Assembly (NCBI RefSeq): GCF_002831565.1
Contig: NZ_CP025096.1
Location: 744,001-808,000 of the forward strand
DNA from: Spirosoma pollinicola
GTDB lineage: Bacteria > Bacteroidota > Bacteroidia > Cytophagales > Spirosomataceae
Length of the DNA stretch: 64,000 nt
Direction of reading: 5' to 3'
This document shows, one piece after another, positions 25,517-33,727 of the stretch. The notes beneath the pieces were generated by a model that was not told where the DNA came from, did not search any database, and worked only from the letters and a program-made list of their open reading frames with translations. The translations under genes and the position numbers were made by a program. The first letter of the stretch is position 1. Each line of letters starts with the position of its first letter.

Positions 25517-26962
25517 CTACCGCTTCGTCAACACCACAACGTTTTCGACGTGGTGTGTGTGGGGAAACATATCGACGGGCTGCACACTCGTTACCGTATA
25601 GCCTTCATCTAATATACCTAGATCGCGGGCCTGCGTGGCCGTGTTACAACTTACATAGACAATTCGTTGGGGAGCCGCTTTAAGCAGTTGGCGCGTTACG
25701 GCCTCATCCATACCAGCACGGGGCGGATCGGTAATAACAACATCCGGGCGACCATGCTTCTCAAAAAAGTCATCGGTTAGAATGTCTTTCATGTCACCCG
25801 CTACAAAGGTCGTGTTGGTAATTCCATTCACCTCGGCATTAACACGGGCATCGGCCACCGACGCTTCTACATATTCTACCCCCACAACGTGCTTGGCCAG
25901 ACGAGCCACGAAAAGAGCGATAGTCCCGGTTCCGGTATAAAGATCATAGACCCGCTCCTGCCCTGTTAGTCCGGCAAACTCCCGTGCCACTTTATACAGG
26001 TTATACGCCTGTTGCGCATTGGTTTGGTAGAACGACTTCGGCCCGACCCGAAAGGTTAGCAATTGGTCGTTACCAGCGTCCATCTGCTCCTCTATATACC
26101 CCTTACCGGCCCAATTGACAACTTCCTGGTCCTGATAGCTGTCGTTTTTCTTGGTGTTCAGAATGTAATTCAGCGATGTAATCTGCGGGAACGCAACCAG
26201 CAAATGGTTCATCAGGGCATCCAGCAACTCCGGGTTGTCCTGAGCCACCTGCAACGTTACCATTACCTGCTGCGTAGTATCGGCAGTGCGGATAATAAGC
26301 GTCCGCAGATAGCCGGTATGCAATTTTAGATTATACAGCGTGACACCGTTCTGAAAAACAAACTCATTCACGGCCAGCCGGATAGCGTTAGATGGGTCGG
26401 GCTGGAGATAGCAGTGGTTAATGGGCAGCACCTTATCGAAACGACCCGGTACGTGAAAGCCCACTGCCCGCTGATCCATCGGCTCGTCGGTTCGCACTTC
26501 AGTCGAAGTCAGCCAGCGACCTTCGGCGCAGGTAAATTCCAGTTTATTACGATAATACCGGGTAGGGCTGGCCGCAAGTATAGGCAGAATAGCTGGCAAC
26601 CCTACTTTACCGATACGCGTCAGGTGGTCAACGACCTGCTGCTGTTTAAAGCCCAGTTGTTCAGGATACTGAATATGTTGCCACTTGCAGCCGCCACAGG
26701 TACCAAAGTGTTCGCAAAAAGGCTCCGTTCGCAAGGGAGACCACTCCTGAACGCGCTCGGCAACGGCTTCGCGGTATTGCTTTTTGGTATTGGTAATGCG
26801 TAGATCGACCACATCGCCCGGTGCCACGCCCGGCCCGCCGGTGGGATTTTCAACAAAAATGACACCATCCTCAGTACGCACTATGCACTTCCCTTCGGCG
26901 GCAACGGCATCAATACGAACGCCAGCCAACCGTTCGGGTATTTTATGAATCTTCCTACGCAT
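25517..26962 (-). CDS. rlmD: 23S rRNA (uracil-C5)-methyltransferase RlmD
   Basis: The 481-residue enzyme has an N-terminal TRAM domain (residues 10-75), an iron-sulfur cluster motif FCEHFGTCGGCKWQH (about 82-97), and a class I methyltransferase domain with VYDLYTGTGTIALFVARL (SAM site), VITDPPRAGMD and IVYVSCNTATQARDL (the nucleophilic Cys). This matches the RlmD/TrmA family that methylates uracil C5 in 23S rRNA using SAM. The length is close to other family members. RlmC or RlmCD assignment cannot be excluded from sequence alone. Confidence 0.9.
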   Translation of the reverse strand: MRRKIHKIPERLAGVRIDAVAAEGKCIVRTEDGVIFVENPTGGPGVAPGDVVDLRITNTKKQYREAVAERVQEWSPLRTEPFCEHFGTCGGCKWQHIQYPEQLGFKQQQVVDHLTRIGKVGLPAILPILAASPTRYYRNKLEFTCAEGRWLTSTEVRTDEPMDQRAVGFHVPGRFDKVLPINHCYLQPDPSNAIRLAVNEFVFQNGVTLYNLKLHTGYLRTLIIRTADTTQQVMVTLQVAQDNPELLDALMNHLLVAFPQITSLNYILNTKKNDSYQDQEVVNWAGKGYIEEQMDAGNDQLLTFRVGPKSFYQTNAQQAYNLYKVAREFAGLTGQERVYDLYTGTGTIALFVARLAKHVVGVEYVEASVADARVNAEVNGITNTTFVAGDMKDILTDDFFEKHGRPDVVITDPPRAGMDEAVTRQLLKAAPQRIVYVSCNTATQARDLGILDEGYTVTSVQPVDMFPHTHHVENVVVLTKR

Positions 26963-27030
26963 AAGTCCTAAAAAACCGCTAATTTAAGCAGTCGTTTTCG
27001 GACAGACCCTATACTCAACTGATTCTGCTT

Positions 27031-29286
27031 ATGCCGAACCTGTACCGTTCCTTTTTTCTACCTCTCTTTTCGATCATCATCTTTCTGGCAATGAGTCAGT
27101 TGGCTCACGCAACACATATTGTTGGGGGCGAACTCGAACTGCGTTATCTTGGCACTCAGGGGCAATACACGCATCGCATCAATCTTAACCTCTACTTCGA
27201 TGTCGTTAACGGAAATCCGGGCGCTGATGATGGCTTAGTATCTGTTGGTATTTTCGCGAAACGCACCAATCAACTTATCGGGTATGTTGTACTTAATCGC
27301 ATCGGCAGCGAATACATAGCCTATACTAAACCTGCTTGTACGAATGCGAGTTTGAGTACACGGCTTATTCGGCATAGTATAGACCTGACGCTCGATCCCA
27401 ACGTTTTCAACGATGCTGGCGGGTACTATATGACCTGGGAACGGTGTTGCCGCAACGGCACAATCACTAATATTGAAGCACCGGCAGCTGCCGGGTCAAC
27501 ATTTTATCTGGAATTTCCTGCGGTCGTGAGCGGCCAGACCCGCTTTGTCAATTCATCGCCCGTATTCACCATTCCAAAAGGCGATTACGCCTGTATTGGT
27601 CAACCTTTCACGCTGGATTTCAGTGCTAAAGATTCTGATGGGGACAGCCTGACATACGCTCTTGTGACTCCATATAACGGTTTTAGCACATCGGCAACCC
27701 CAAATCCCGGCGCAGTCACACTTAACTCCACGCCTTATTTTATATCCGGGCCTTATCCGCTTGTTCGCTGGAAAAGCGGCATTTCTACAGCTAATGAAAT
27801 ACCGGGAACGGTGCCCTTACAAGTTAATGCCCGTTCGGGTTTACTTAACGTGACACCTAACCAGGCGGGCCTTTTCGTCTTCTCGGTTGAAGTAACAGAA
27901 TATAGGGCTAAAAAGGCAATTGGACGTGTGCGACGTGATTATCAGGTGTTGGTGCTGGATTGCCCTAAAAACAATGCGCCAAATCTTCTCTTTAAGCCCG
28001 ACGGACAAAAAGAATTTTACAAACAGGGAACCGTATTAACGATTGCCGAAAAAGACACGAACTGCCTTAGTTTGTTCATCACCGATATTGACCCGAATCA
28101 ACGCATTACGGTTACCAACATGAGTGGTTCGCTACCCGGTCTCACGCTTGCCCCCGGCAATCTGCTCACTCGAACCAGTCACGATACCCTTCAAGTCAAG
28201 TTCTGTTTCGGGCGGTGCGTTGGTGGAAACGGCACCCCCATAACACTACTTATTCGAGCTACTGACGACGGCTGTCCACAGGGGTTAAGCGACACGATAA
28301 GCGTGCGGCTGAATATCATTCCATCACCGAATAACAAACCACTGGCGGGCACCGATTTGCCAACCAACAAAGCCAGCGTTTCGGTGGGGGCATCGCTCAC
28401 ATTCAATGCCTTCGGAAAAGACATTGACAATGATAACATAACTATTCAGGCAGTTGGCAGAGGGTTTACACTCGCACAGGCAGGCATGAGTTTTGGTTCG
28501 GCATCGGGCATAGGTACGGTGTCACAACCCTTTACCTGGAAACCAACCTGCACGCAGGCAACGAGGGCTGAATACCTGGTCGATTTTATCGTGACTGATA
28601 CTCGCTGCAATCGAAACCTGCGCGATACTGTTACGGTAAATCTGGCGGCAATCGGCCTGCCCAGCCAACCACCCACAGTTCGAACAACGCTTGCTCAACA
28701 GGTAGTTGAGTTAGTGGTTAGCCCAGGTGACTCTGCTGGACGCACTCAGTTCGACGTGTTGGGTAACGATCCGGACCGCGATACCCTAAAGCTAACCGCT
28801 ATTGGACAAGGGTTCGATGTTAAAGCTGCGGGTATGACATTCACCGATAAATTTGGTCTGCCCACCCTGGAATCACCATTTGCCTGGAAGCCAACCTGTG
28901 AGTTGATGGCGGGTAAATTAGAAGCAACCTTCGTCGTGGATTTTGTAGCTGATGACCGCTCCTGCCAACCAAATCATGCCGCTGTAACAACCGTCACGTT
29001 CCACGTAAAAAACCCGTCCTTTAATGCTGACATTAAGGTTCCGAATATTTTTACGCCCAACGGTGATGGATTCAACGATTATTTTGCGGTCAGGAACTTG
29101 CCCGAAAATACCTGCGACGAACAGTTTAACTCTATTGAGGTAACAAATCGCTGGGGCCAAACGGTGTATAAATCATCAGATCCTAAATTTCGCTGGTACG
29201 GCACCGATGCTGCTGTTGGTACCTATTATTACCTGCTGATAACGTCAAAGCGAACAGTTAAAGGCACCGTTACATTAATGCGGTAA
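27031..29286 (+). CDS. T9SS-secreted multidomain protein with CHU_C sorting domain
   Basis: The 751-residue protein has a signal peptide (residues 1-27, ending AHA), several Ig/cadherin-like repeats of the PKD type (for example DSDGDSLTYALVTP and DIDNDNITIQAVG, with calcium-binding-like acids), and a C-terminal gliding-motility-associated domain: IFTPNGDGFNDYFAVRNLPE to NRWGQTVYKSSD and GTYYYLLIT. The last region is the type-B sorting signal of the type IX secretion system, so the protein is exported across the outer membrane. Paired Cys residues in the repeats may form disulfides. Adhesion or surface function is likely but not shown. Confidence 0.9.
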   Translation: MPNLYRSFFLPLFSIIIFLAMSQLAHATHIVGGELELRYLGTQGQYTHRINLNLYFDVVNGNPGADDGLVSVGIFAKRTNQLIGYVVLNRIGSEYIAYTKPACTNASLSTRLIRHSIDLTLDPNVFNDAGGYYMTWERCCRNGTITNIEAPAAAGSTFYLEFPAVVSGQTRFVNSSPVFTIPKGDYACIGQPFTLDFSAKDSDGDSLTYALVTPYNGFSTSATPNPGAVTLNSTPYFISGPYPLVRWKSGISTANEIPGTVPLQVNARSGLLNVTPNQAGLFVFSVEVTEYRAKKAIGRVRRDYQVLVLDCPKNNAPNLLFKPDGQKEFYKQGTVLTIAEKDTNCLSLFITDIDPNQRITVTNMSGSLPGLTLAPGNLLTRTSHDTLQVKFCFGRCVGGNGTPITLLIRATDDGCPQGLSDTISVRLNIIPSPNNKPLAGTDLPTNKASVSVGASLTFNAFGKDIDNDNITIQAVGRGFTLAQAGMSFGSASGIGTVSQPFTWKPTCTQATRAEYLVDFIVTDTRCNRNLRDTVTVNLAAIGLPSQPPTVRTTLAQQVVELVVSPGDSAGRTQFDVLGNDPDRDTLKLTAIGQGFDVKAAGMTFTDKFGLPTLESPFAWKPTCELMAGKLEATFVVDFVADDRSCQPNHAAVTTVTFHVKNPSFNADIKVPNIFTPNGDGFNDYFAVRNLPENTCDEQFNSIEVTNRWGQTVYKSSDPKFRWYGTDAAVGTYYYLLITSKRTVKGTVTLMR

Positions 29287-29364
29287 TTGCCGGTTGAACG
29301 AACGCAGTTGCTACGTTTAACTAGCGGCAACTGCGACTAATTCTTTATCTTCGCGGTTGCAATT

Positions 29365-30174
29365 ATGAAAGATAAAGTAGTTCTCATTACCGGTGCTTCG
29401 TCGGGAATTGGTCGTGCCTTAGCCTTTGCCTTTGGGCTCGAAGGGGCAACCGTTGTTATTTGTGGCCGTAAAGCCGATGCCCTTCAGGCAGTCAGTAACG
29501 AATTGCGTCAGGCAGGTATCCATGTTCTCGCTCTAACTGCCGACGTCAGCGTTGAAGCTAATGTTAAGACACTGATCGAACAAACTGTTACCAGTTTCGG
29601 GAAAATTGATATTTTAATCAATAACGCAGGGGTGTCCCATCGCTCTATGCTAATTGACACGGAGCCAGTCGTTATTCAAAAAGTGATGGACATCAATTTC
29701 ATGGGTACCGTGTATGCAACCCGCTATGCCCTGCCCTATATTCAGCTTGCCAAAGGGTCCATTGTTGGTATTTCATCCATCGCGGGTTACAGGGGGCTAC
29801 CCGTTCGAAGTGGATATTCGGCCTCGAAGTTTGCCATGAATGGGTTTCTGGAAGCGGTTCGGACGGAGTTACTACACACGGGTGTCCATGTACTCACAGC
29901 CTGTCCGGGATTTACAGCATCCAATATTCGTTTCTCAGCCCTTGATGCCCATGGGCAAGCCAAGGGCGAAACGATGCGCGATGAGGGTAATATGATGACG
30001 GCTGAAGAATGTGCCGACCACATTTTAAAGGCGGTAAAAAATCGCAAACGCGAACTTGTCTTGACAACCCAGGGCAAGATTACAGTTTTTCTCAACAAGT
30101 GGCTCCCTACGTTAATGGACAAACTCGTCTACAATACCCTGGCAAAGGAAAAAGACTCACCACTTAAACAATGA
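29365..30174 (+). CDS. Short-chain dehydrogenase/reductase
   Basis: The 269-residue Rossmann enzyme has TGASSGIGRAL (residues 10-20), NNAG (about 89-92), the catalytic Ser-Tyr-Lys set (ISS about 140, YSASK about 153-157) and a typical C-terminal helical segment. Classical SDR enzymes reduce or oxidise ketones, sugars or lipids with NAD(P). Substrate is not evident. The in-frame start at 29365 is 12 bp behind a TATCTTCG element, which differs from TAnnTTTG at one base. Confidence 0.9.
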   Translation: MKDKVVLITGASSGIGRALAFAFGLEGATVVICGRKADALQAVSNELRQAGIHVLALTADVSVEANVKTLIEQTVTSFGKIDILINNAGVSHRSMLIDTEPVVIQKVMDINFMGTVYATRYALPYIQLAKGSIVGISSIAGYRGLPVRSGYSASKFAMNGFLEAVRTELLHTGVHVLTACPGFTASNIRFSALDAHGQAKGETMRDEGNMMTAEECADHILKAVKNRKRELVLTTQGKITVFLNKWLPTLMDKLVYNTLAKEKDSPLKQ

Positions 30175-30259
30175 GTGAATGAACGGATGAGTGATTGGGT
30201 GAATGACCAAGTAGCTATTTAAGCCGTTAAAAAGCCTATATTCTTACAACAGTCTGCTT

Positions 30260-31003
30260 CTAAATTATCCAGACACTATCTCTCCTGATAAAATAGAGGT
30301 TATTGTGCCAGAGAACCCGCAGATAGATATCCTCTGTACCCAGGATGCTAACTTTATTACCCTTGCCAATAATTTCGGCAACGGGAGCCGCTGCCGAAGG
30401 GTCGGTACGAAGCAGCACACGGTCGTGGTTGATAATACCCGACTGTATTCCTTCCGGGAGGTTGGTAAAGATGAACAACATCAGTAGATACATAAATACC
30501 ACCCATTTTTGTCGGGCCAATATTGCCTGTTTCCTAAGCGATTTGAGTATAAGAACGGTAAACACATACACCGCAGGAAGCATCAGAAACAAAAGAAAAT
30601 AGAGACCATATTTCCGATAGAAAAGGTAGAAATAATTTAGGTCGTCAGTTTCGTAACCACTCAGGTTATTGGCCCGAGCGATGTCGTTCATTCGTCGCAA
30701 CACAACATCGTCGGGGTGGCGTTCAAAATATACGTCCAGGTAATAAAGTAGCCGGGGTACATCATTTTGTTTTTCATAAGCACTGGCAAGTTTTAACAGC
30801 ATTGGATCGGTGGCAGTATGGCCCTCGGCTAATGCGTCTTCAAAGATTCTTGCTGCTTTAAGCTGATCACCAGCCGAAAATAGCGAATCGGCTCGCCGAA
30901 GGGAGTCGGATGAAACTATCTGTGCCTCAGCGAGTCCTGACAAAAAATAAAAAAATAGGCTTATTTTAAGAGGAATGGCTTGGAATGAACGGAATAAGGC
31001 CAT
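30260..31003 (-). CDS. BatE-like protein with TPR, two membrane helices and SH3 domain
   Basis: From ATG 31003 (an upstream TTG at 31018 is less likely) the 247-residue protein has an N-terminal signal or membrane helix, a TPR-like region (about residues 30-115), two transmembrane helices (about 130-155 and 165-185) and a C-terminal SH3b-like part (DRVLLRTDPSAAAPVAEIIGKGNKVSILG). This layout resembles the BatE family of Bacteroidota aerotolerance operons, but no BatA-D genes are beside it, so it is an orphan here. The gene is followed, in its own direction, by a spacer with no further gene. Confidence 0.6.
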   Translation of the reverse strand: MALFRSFQAIPLKISLFFYFLSGLAEAQIVSSDSLRRADSLFSAGDQLKAARIFEDALAEGHTATDPMLLKLASAYEKQNDVPRLLYYLDVYFERHPDDVVLRRMNDIARANNLSGYETDDLNYFYLFYRKYGLYFLLFLMLPAVYVFTVLILKSLRKQAILARQKWVVFMYLLMLFIFTNLPEGIQSGIINHDRVLLRTDPSAAAPVAEIIGKGNKVSILGTEDIYLRVLWHNNLYFIRRDSVWII

Positions 31004-31010
31004 AATTTTG
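30980..31010 (+). promoter_or_regulatory. Promoter of the tRNA-Lys gene
   Basis: TTG at 30980-30982 and TAATTTTG at 31003-31010 are separated by 20 bp, matching the Bacteroidota -33/-7 consensus. The tRNA begins 47 bp downstream. It overlaps the start of the divergent BatE-like gene. Confidence 0.55.
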
Positions 31011-31057
31011 CACCACAATTAAGAACAATGACCCATAAAGGGGCTCAAAGTTCACCC

Positions 31058-31130
31058 GATTTGGTAGCTCAGCTGGTAGAGCAATACACTTTTAATGTAT
31101 GGGTCCTGGGTTCGAATCCCAGCCGGATCA
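31058..31130 (+). tRNA. tRNA-Lys (anticodon TTT)
   Basis: The 73-nt gene folds as a standard tRNA. The acceptor stem pairs GATTTGG with CCGGATC, the D arm reads GCTCAGCTGGTAGAGC, the anticodon arm has loop CTTTTAA (UUU), and the T arm is CTGGG-TTCGAAT-CCCAG. CCA is not encoded. A terminator follows directly. Confidence 0.96.
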
Positions 31131-31137
31131 CGTAATG

Positions 31138-31164
31138 AAAAAAGCCGCTGTTAGCGGCTTTTTT
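31138..31164. terminator. Terminator between tRNA-Lys and the DUF3127 gene
   Basis: A 12-bp inverted repeat with the AGCCGCT core and a 3-nt loop has A and T runs on both sides, so it can terminate the tRNA and the converging DUF3127 gene. Confidence 0.85.
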
Positions 31165-31178
31165 CATGTTAACCCTAC

Positions 31179-31589
31179 TTAGAAAGGAAGGTCATTACTT
31201 TCTTCTTCAAAAGCAGAGTTGAACGACATTGCAGCCGGTTGACTCGACTGCGCCGGACGCGACTGTTGTGCTGGTGCCGACCGGGGGGCAGCAGGTGCAG
31301 AACCGCCTTCACCTTCCCCTAATTCGATACGAAACGCCCGCAGTTCGGTGTACCAGCGATCATTATATTCGCGTGACTCAGCGCTGAACGTTGCTTTGAG
31401 TGTATCACCGGTTGCATATTGTTTTAAATCTGCAACTTTATCACCCCAGGCCGTCAGACATACTTTTTTGGGGTATGATGCATCCAGTGTTTCAATAACA
31501 AATTCCTGCTTACTCCAGGGGCCTTTCTGGCTTTGACCCGATACTTCGGGCAGTACTTTTATAAGTTTTCCGACTAATTCCAGTGCCAT
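31179..31589 (-). CDS. DUF3127 protein (OB-fold, ssDNA-binding-like)
   Basis: The 136-residue product contains the DUF3127 core (MALELVGKLIKVLPEVSGQSQKGPWSKQEFVIET, TAWGDKVADLKQYATGDTLKA and REYNDRWYTELRAFRIE). A Gln/Pro/Ser-rich linker and an acidic tip ending EEESNDLPF follow, much like the C-terminal protein-interaction tip of SSB. It probably binds single-stranded DNA and recruits other proteins through its tip. Identity with a known Bacteroidota family is firm; its precise job is not established. Confidence 0.85.
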   Translation of the reverse strand: MALELVGKLIKVLPEVSGQSQKGPWSKQEFVIETLDASYPKKVCLTAWGDKVADLKQYATGDTLKATFSAESREYNDRWYTELRAFRIELGEGEGGSAPAAPRSAPAQQSRPAQSSQPAAMSFNSAFEEESNDLPF

Positions 31590-31690
31590 ACTACTTGGAC
31601 TTTTAAACGTGATTTAGAAAGATAAAAGTACGAAAATTTGCCCGTTTTTGGGCCATACTTTACCAAAAAACTAAAAGTTTCTCAGCGGCA

Positions 31691-31722
31691 TTTGGCATAA
31701 TATGACAAGATCGCTATCTTTG
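31691..31722 (+). promoter_or_regulatory. Promoter of the tRNA-Leu gene
   Basis: TTTG at 31691-31694 and TATCTTTG at 31715-31722 are 20 bp apart, an exact fit to the Bacteroidota promoter consensus. The tRNA begins 38 bp downstream. Confidence 0.65.
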
Positions 31723-31760
31723 CACCCGGATTCAACGGCATGACCGTAGATACAGTAAAT

Positions 31761-31842
31761 GGCCATGTGGTGAAATTGGTAGACACGCCATCTTGAGGGG
31801 GTGGTGCTGCAAGGCTTGGGAGTTCGAATCTCCCCATGGTCA
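31761..31842 (+). tRNA. tRNA-Leu (anticodon GAG)
   Basis: The 82-nt gene has the acceptor stem GGCCATG paired with CATGGTC, the anticodon stem CCATC/GGTGG around loop TTGAGGG (anticodon GAG), a long variable arm typical of Leu tRNAs, and the T arm GGGAG-TTCGAAT-CTCCC. Phage genes begin within about 80 bp, so this gene is the likely integration target of the prophage. Confidence 0.95.
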
Positions 31843-31857
31843 CACAAAGAATAAAGC

Positions 31858-31890
31858 AACGCACTGTATATCAATTGATTACAGTGCGTT
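31858..31890. terminator. Hairpin after tRNA-Leu
   Basis: An 11-bp perfect inverted repeat (AACGCACTGTA / TACAGTGCGTT) with an 11-nt loop is followed by TTTGGTTTTC. It probably ends transcription of tRNA-Leu and may also be part of the phage attachment region. Confidence 0.6.
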
Positions 31891-31900
31891 TTTGGTTTTC

Positions 31901-31921
31901 TTACTGCAACCTTACTGCAAC
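31901..31921. repeat. Two direct copies of TTACTGCAAC at the phage edge
   Basis: TTACTGCAAC occurs at 31901-31910 and 31912-31921, just inside the prophage edge. Short direct repeats near a tRNA attachment site often bind the arm domain of tyrosine integrases. That role is inferred only from position. Confidence 0.4.
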
Positions 31922-31925
31922 ACAC

Positions 31926-32204
31926 ATGCTGCGTCCTGAATCAGAGGCCATTAACAAACGGTTTTTTGAGGCCATTGATGAGCTCGTAAAACGGCGCATC
32001 ATTCGGGGCAAAAAAACCTTTGCCACGCGCTACGAACTGAACTGGGGAAATTTCTACAAACTTCGGAAAAACCCGGCCATGGGCTTCGAACTTTGTTTTC
32101 TGACCTGGCTGGTGCGGGACTTTGGCATCTCGTCCCAGTGGTTACTAACGGGTGAAGGCGAGATGTTTGCCAAACGAGTGGTTAATCAAAAAAGCCCGGT
32201 CTGA
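31926..32204 (+). CDS. Small phage DNA-binding-like (repressor-type) protein
   Basis: The ATG at 31926 gives 92 residues. The middle reads FATRYELNWGNFYKLRKNPAMGFELCFLTWLVRDFGISSQWLLTGEGEMF, a helix-turn-helix pattern with the closing WLLTGEGEMF motif typical of short Cro/CI-type N-terminal domains in Bacteroidota phages. It lacks a C-terminal peptidase domain. The gene is the only plus-strand one at the left end and ends inside a strong terminator hairpin (stop at 32202-32204 in the loop). Confidence 0.6.
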   Translation: MLRPESEAINKRFFEAIDELVKRRIIRGKKTFATRYELNWGNFYKLRKNPAMGFELCFLTWLVRDFGISSQWLLTGEGEMFAKRVVNQKSPV

Positions 32205-32227
32205 TGAAAAGACCGGGCTTTTTTGAT
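32185..32227. terminator. Bidirectional terminator at the end of the phage tail operon
   Basis: A perfect 17-bp inverted repeat has arms 32185-32201 and 32211-32227 (core GCCCGGTC) and a 9-nt loop, with A and T runs at both sides. It separates the small repressor-like gene from the converging tail operon. Confidence 0.9.
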
Positions 32228-32263
32228 CAATTTATTGACGAACGCAATGAAGCCAATCGATCA

Positions 32264-33718
32264 TTAAATGGTTTCATTATAAAGATACAGCTTGCTCCCC
32301 TGGGCCGATAACTGAATCTGTTTACCCGGCAGAGGCTCCAGGGTGATCGTCTTTTTGCTGTTTTTAGGCCGACTAGGATCGAACACCCACACATCGAGCG
32401 CTGAGCCTTTTACCCGGTACATGGCATCAGCCCGGCCGCGTCTGCCGTTGACCGAATAGGCCCCATCATTGGCCGAAGCATGCTCCAGAATCGTGGTACC
32501 ATCGGTTTTAGGATCGACCCAACCCGATCCTTCTTCCTGATAGCGGCAGTAGCGCCAGGGTTCACCTGCGGTTCTGGTGCAGAGCGAATAATAATAAGCC
32601 GCTTCAGGACCCGCATCATGCCAGCGCATGGGCTCATCAGGATAGCCATCAGCCGTCTCCGGAGCCGGAGTGCCATTCACAAAAGGCATCCAGGTTGAAT
32701 TGGAATCACCCGATCGCATGCTCATCGGATCAACCCCGTAGTGCGTCCGCTCGTCGAAGGGCAGATACCCGATCGTGCGACAGAACCCGATACAGAAGAC
32801 GTTACCAACTAAATAATCATAGTCGATTTGCGGATGCTTGTTGAAGGTTCTTACGGTACCCACATTGCCGATGCGCCGATCGACATAGTAACCATTGTGC
32901 TGAAAGCCATCGTTGCCATTCAGCCCCTCGATGTGCGGCCACATCACAAAAATCAGCTTCGCCGGTGGTATGCCGGGTGTGGCTCCCATACCGAGCGCCA
33001 TCACCTCGGCCGCAAACGCTTTGTTATAATACCGACTGGCGTAGTTGATCTGATCAGCGTAATGCTTGATGATTGCCCCAACGCCTTCGGGTTCTCTGGT
33101 CGTGAAGTAATCACAACTGGCACGGGCGGCAGAGACACTGGCAATTTTGGCTTTGAAGAACGGATCGTTTGGGGCCTTGTTGCTACCATCGCCGGTCTGG
33201 TACTGCCAGGGGTCGCCATTATAGACGTCCCAGGCTCCATACGTACCGTAGTTACGATAGGGCAAACCAGCCCCGTTGTTTGCGGCCGCATACATGGCCC
33301 GGCGCTTATTATAAAACCAGCGAAACTGAATCAGGTGGTGATCCGAACTACCCCAGGGATTGCCCTCATAAATTTCGTTGGCCTCCGCATAACATAAAGG
33401 AAGCGTCATGGCTACATTTTCACAGTCCTGCTGGGTAAGTTGCGAAATAGCCTGTCCACTGGTGGCGGGTGATTTGCCCGAATTGCCCCAGATGCTGGAG
33501 TGAATCCAGTTAATCTGTTTTTCGTTACTAGCCGCCGTGTCCATGACTGCATTGACACTGGCTTTGCCGACAATACTGTCAGAGGTAATATCAGTACGTT
33601 TGCGTACGGCAAAATGCTGTTTTCCCTCGGGCAGGGTAAAATTGGGCGCTTCTTTCTGCGCCCTGGCGATCCAGAAATCAGTTGGCGTCAGCCAGGAAGG
33701 TCTTGTTGCGAGGCTCAT
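32264..33718 (-). CDS. Phage distal tail protein of unknown function
   Basis: I start at ATG 33718 (MSLATRPSWLTPTDFWIARAQ), 9 bp after the upstream gene. The 484-residue product is Trp- and Tyr-rich and contains short motifs such as EGLNGNDGFQHNGYYVDRRIGN and CYDYFTT-like stretches. No family is recognised. It is the last gene of the structural operon, the position where receptor-binding or depolymerase proteins often lie. No signal peptide is present. A beta-rich carbohydrate-active protein is possible, but nothing in the sequence proves it. Confidence 0.65.
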   Translation of the reverse strand: MSLATRPSWLTPTDFWIARAQKEAPNFTLPEGKQHFAVRKRTDITSDSIVGKASVNAVMDTAASNEKQINWIHSSIWGNSGKSPATSGQAISQLTQQDCENVAMTLPLCYAEANEIYEGNPWGSSDHHLIQFRWFYNKRRAMYAAANNGAGLPYRNYGTYGAWDVYNGDPWQYQTGDGSNKAPNDPFFKAKIASVSAARASCDYFTTREPEGVGAIIKHYADQINYASRYYNKAFAAEVMALGMGATPGIPPAKLIFVMWPHIEGLNGNDGFQHNGYYVDRRIGNVGTVRTFNKHPQIDYDYLVGNVFCIGFCRTIGYLPFDERTHYGVDPMSMRSGDSNSTWMPFVNGTPAPETADGYPDEPMRWHDAGPEAAYYYSLCTRTAGEPWRYCRYQEEGSGWVDPKTDGTTILEHASANDGAYSVNGRRGRADAMYRVKGSALDVWVFDPSRPKNSKKTITLEPLPGKQIQLSAQGSKLYLYNETI

Positions 33719-33727
33719 AGATAACAA

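Noticed and set aside
31836-31925. Upstream extension of the phage HTH gene into the tRNA-Leu 3' end
   Set aside because: The extension would read through the tRNA and its terminator hairpin; the ATG at 31926 gives a better N-terminus.
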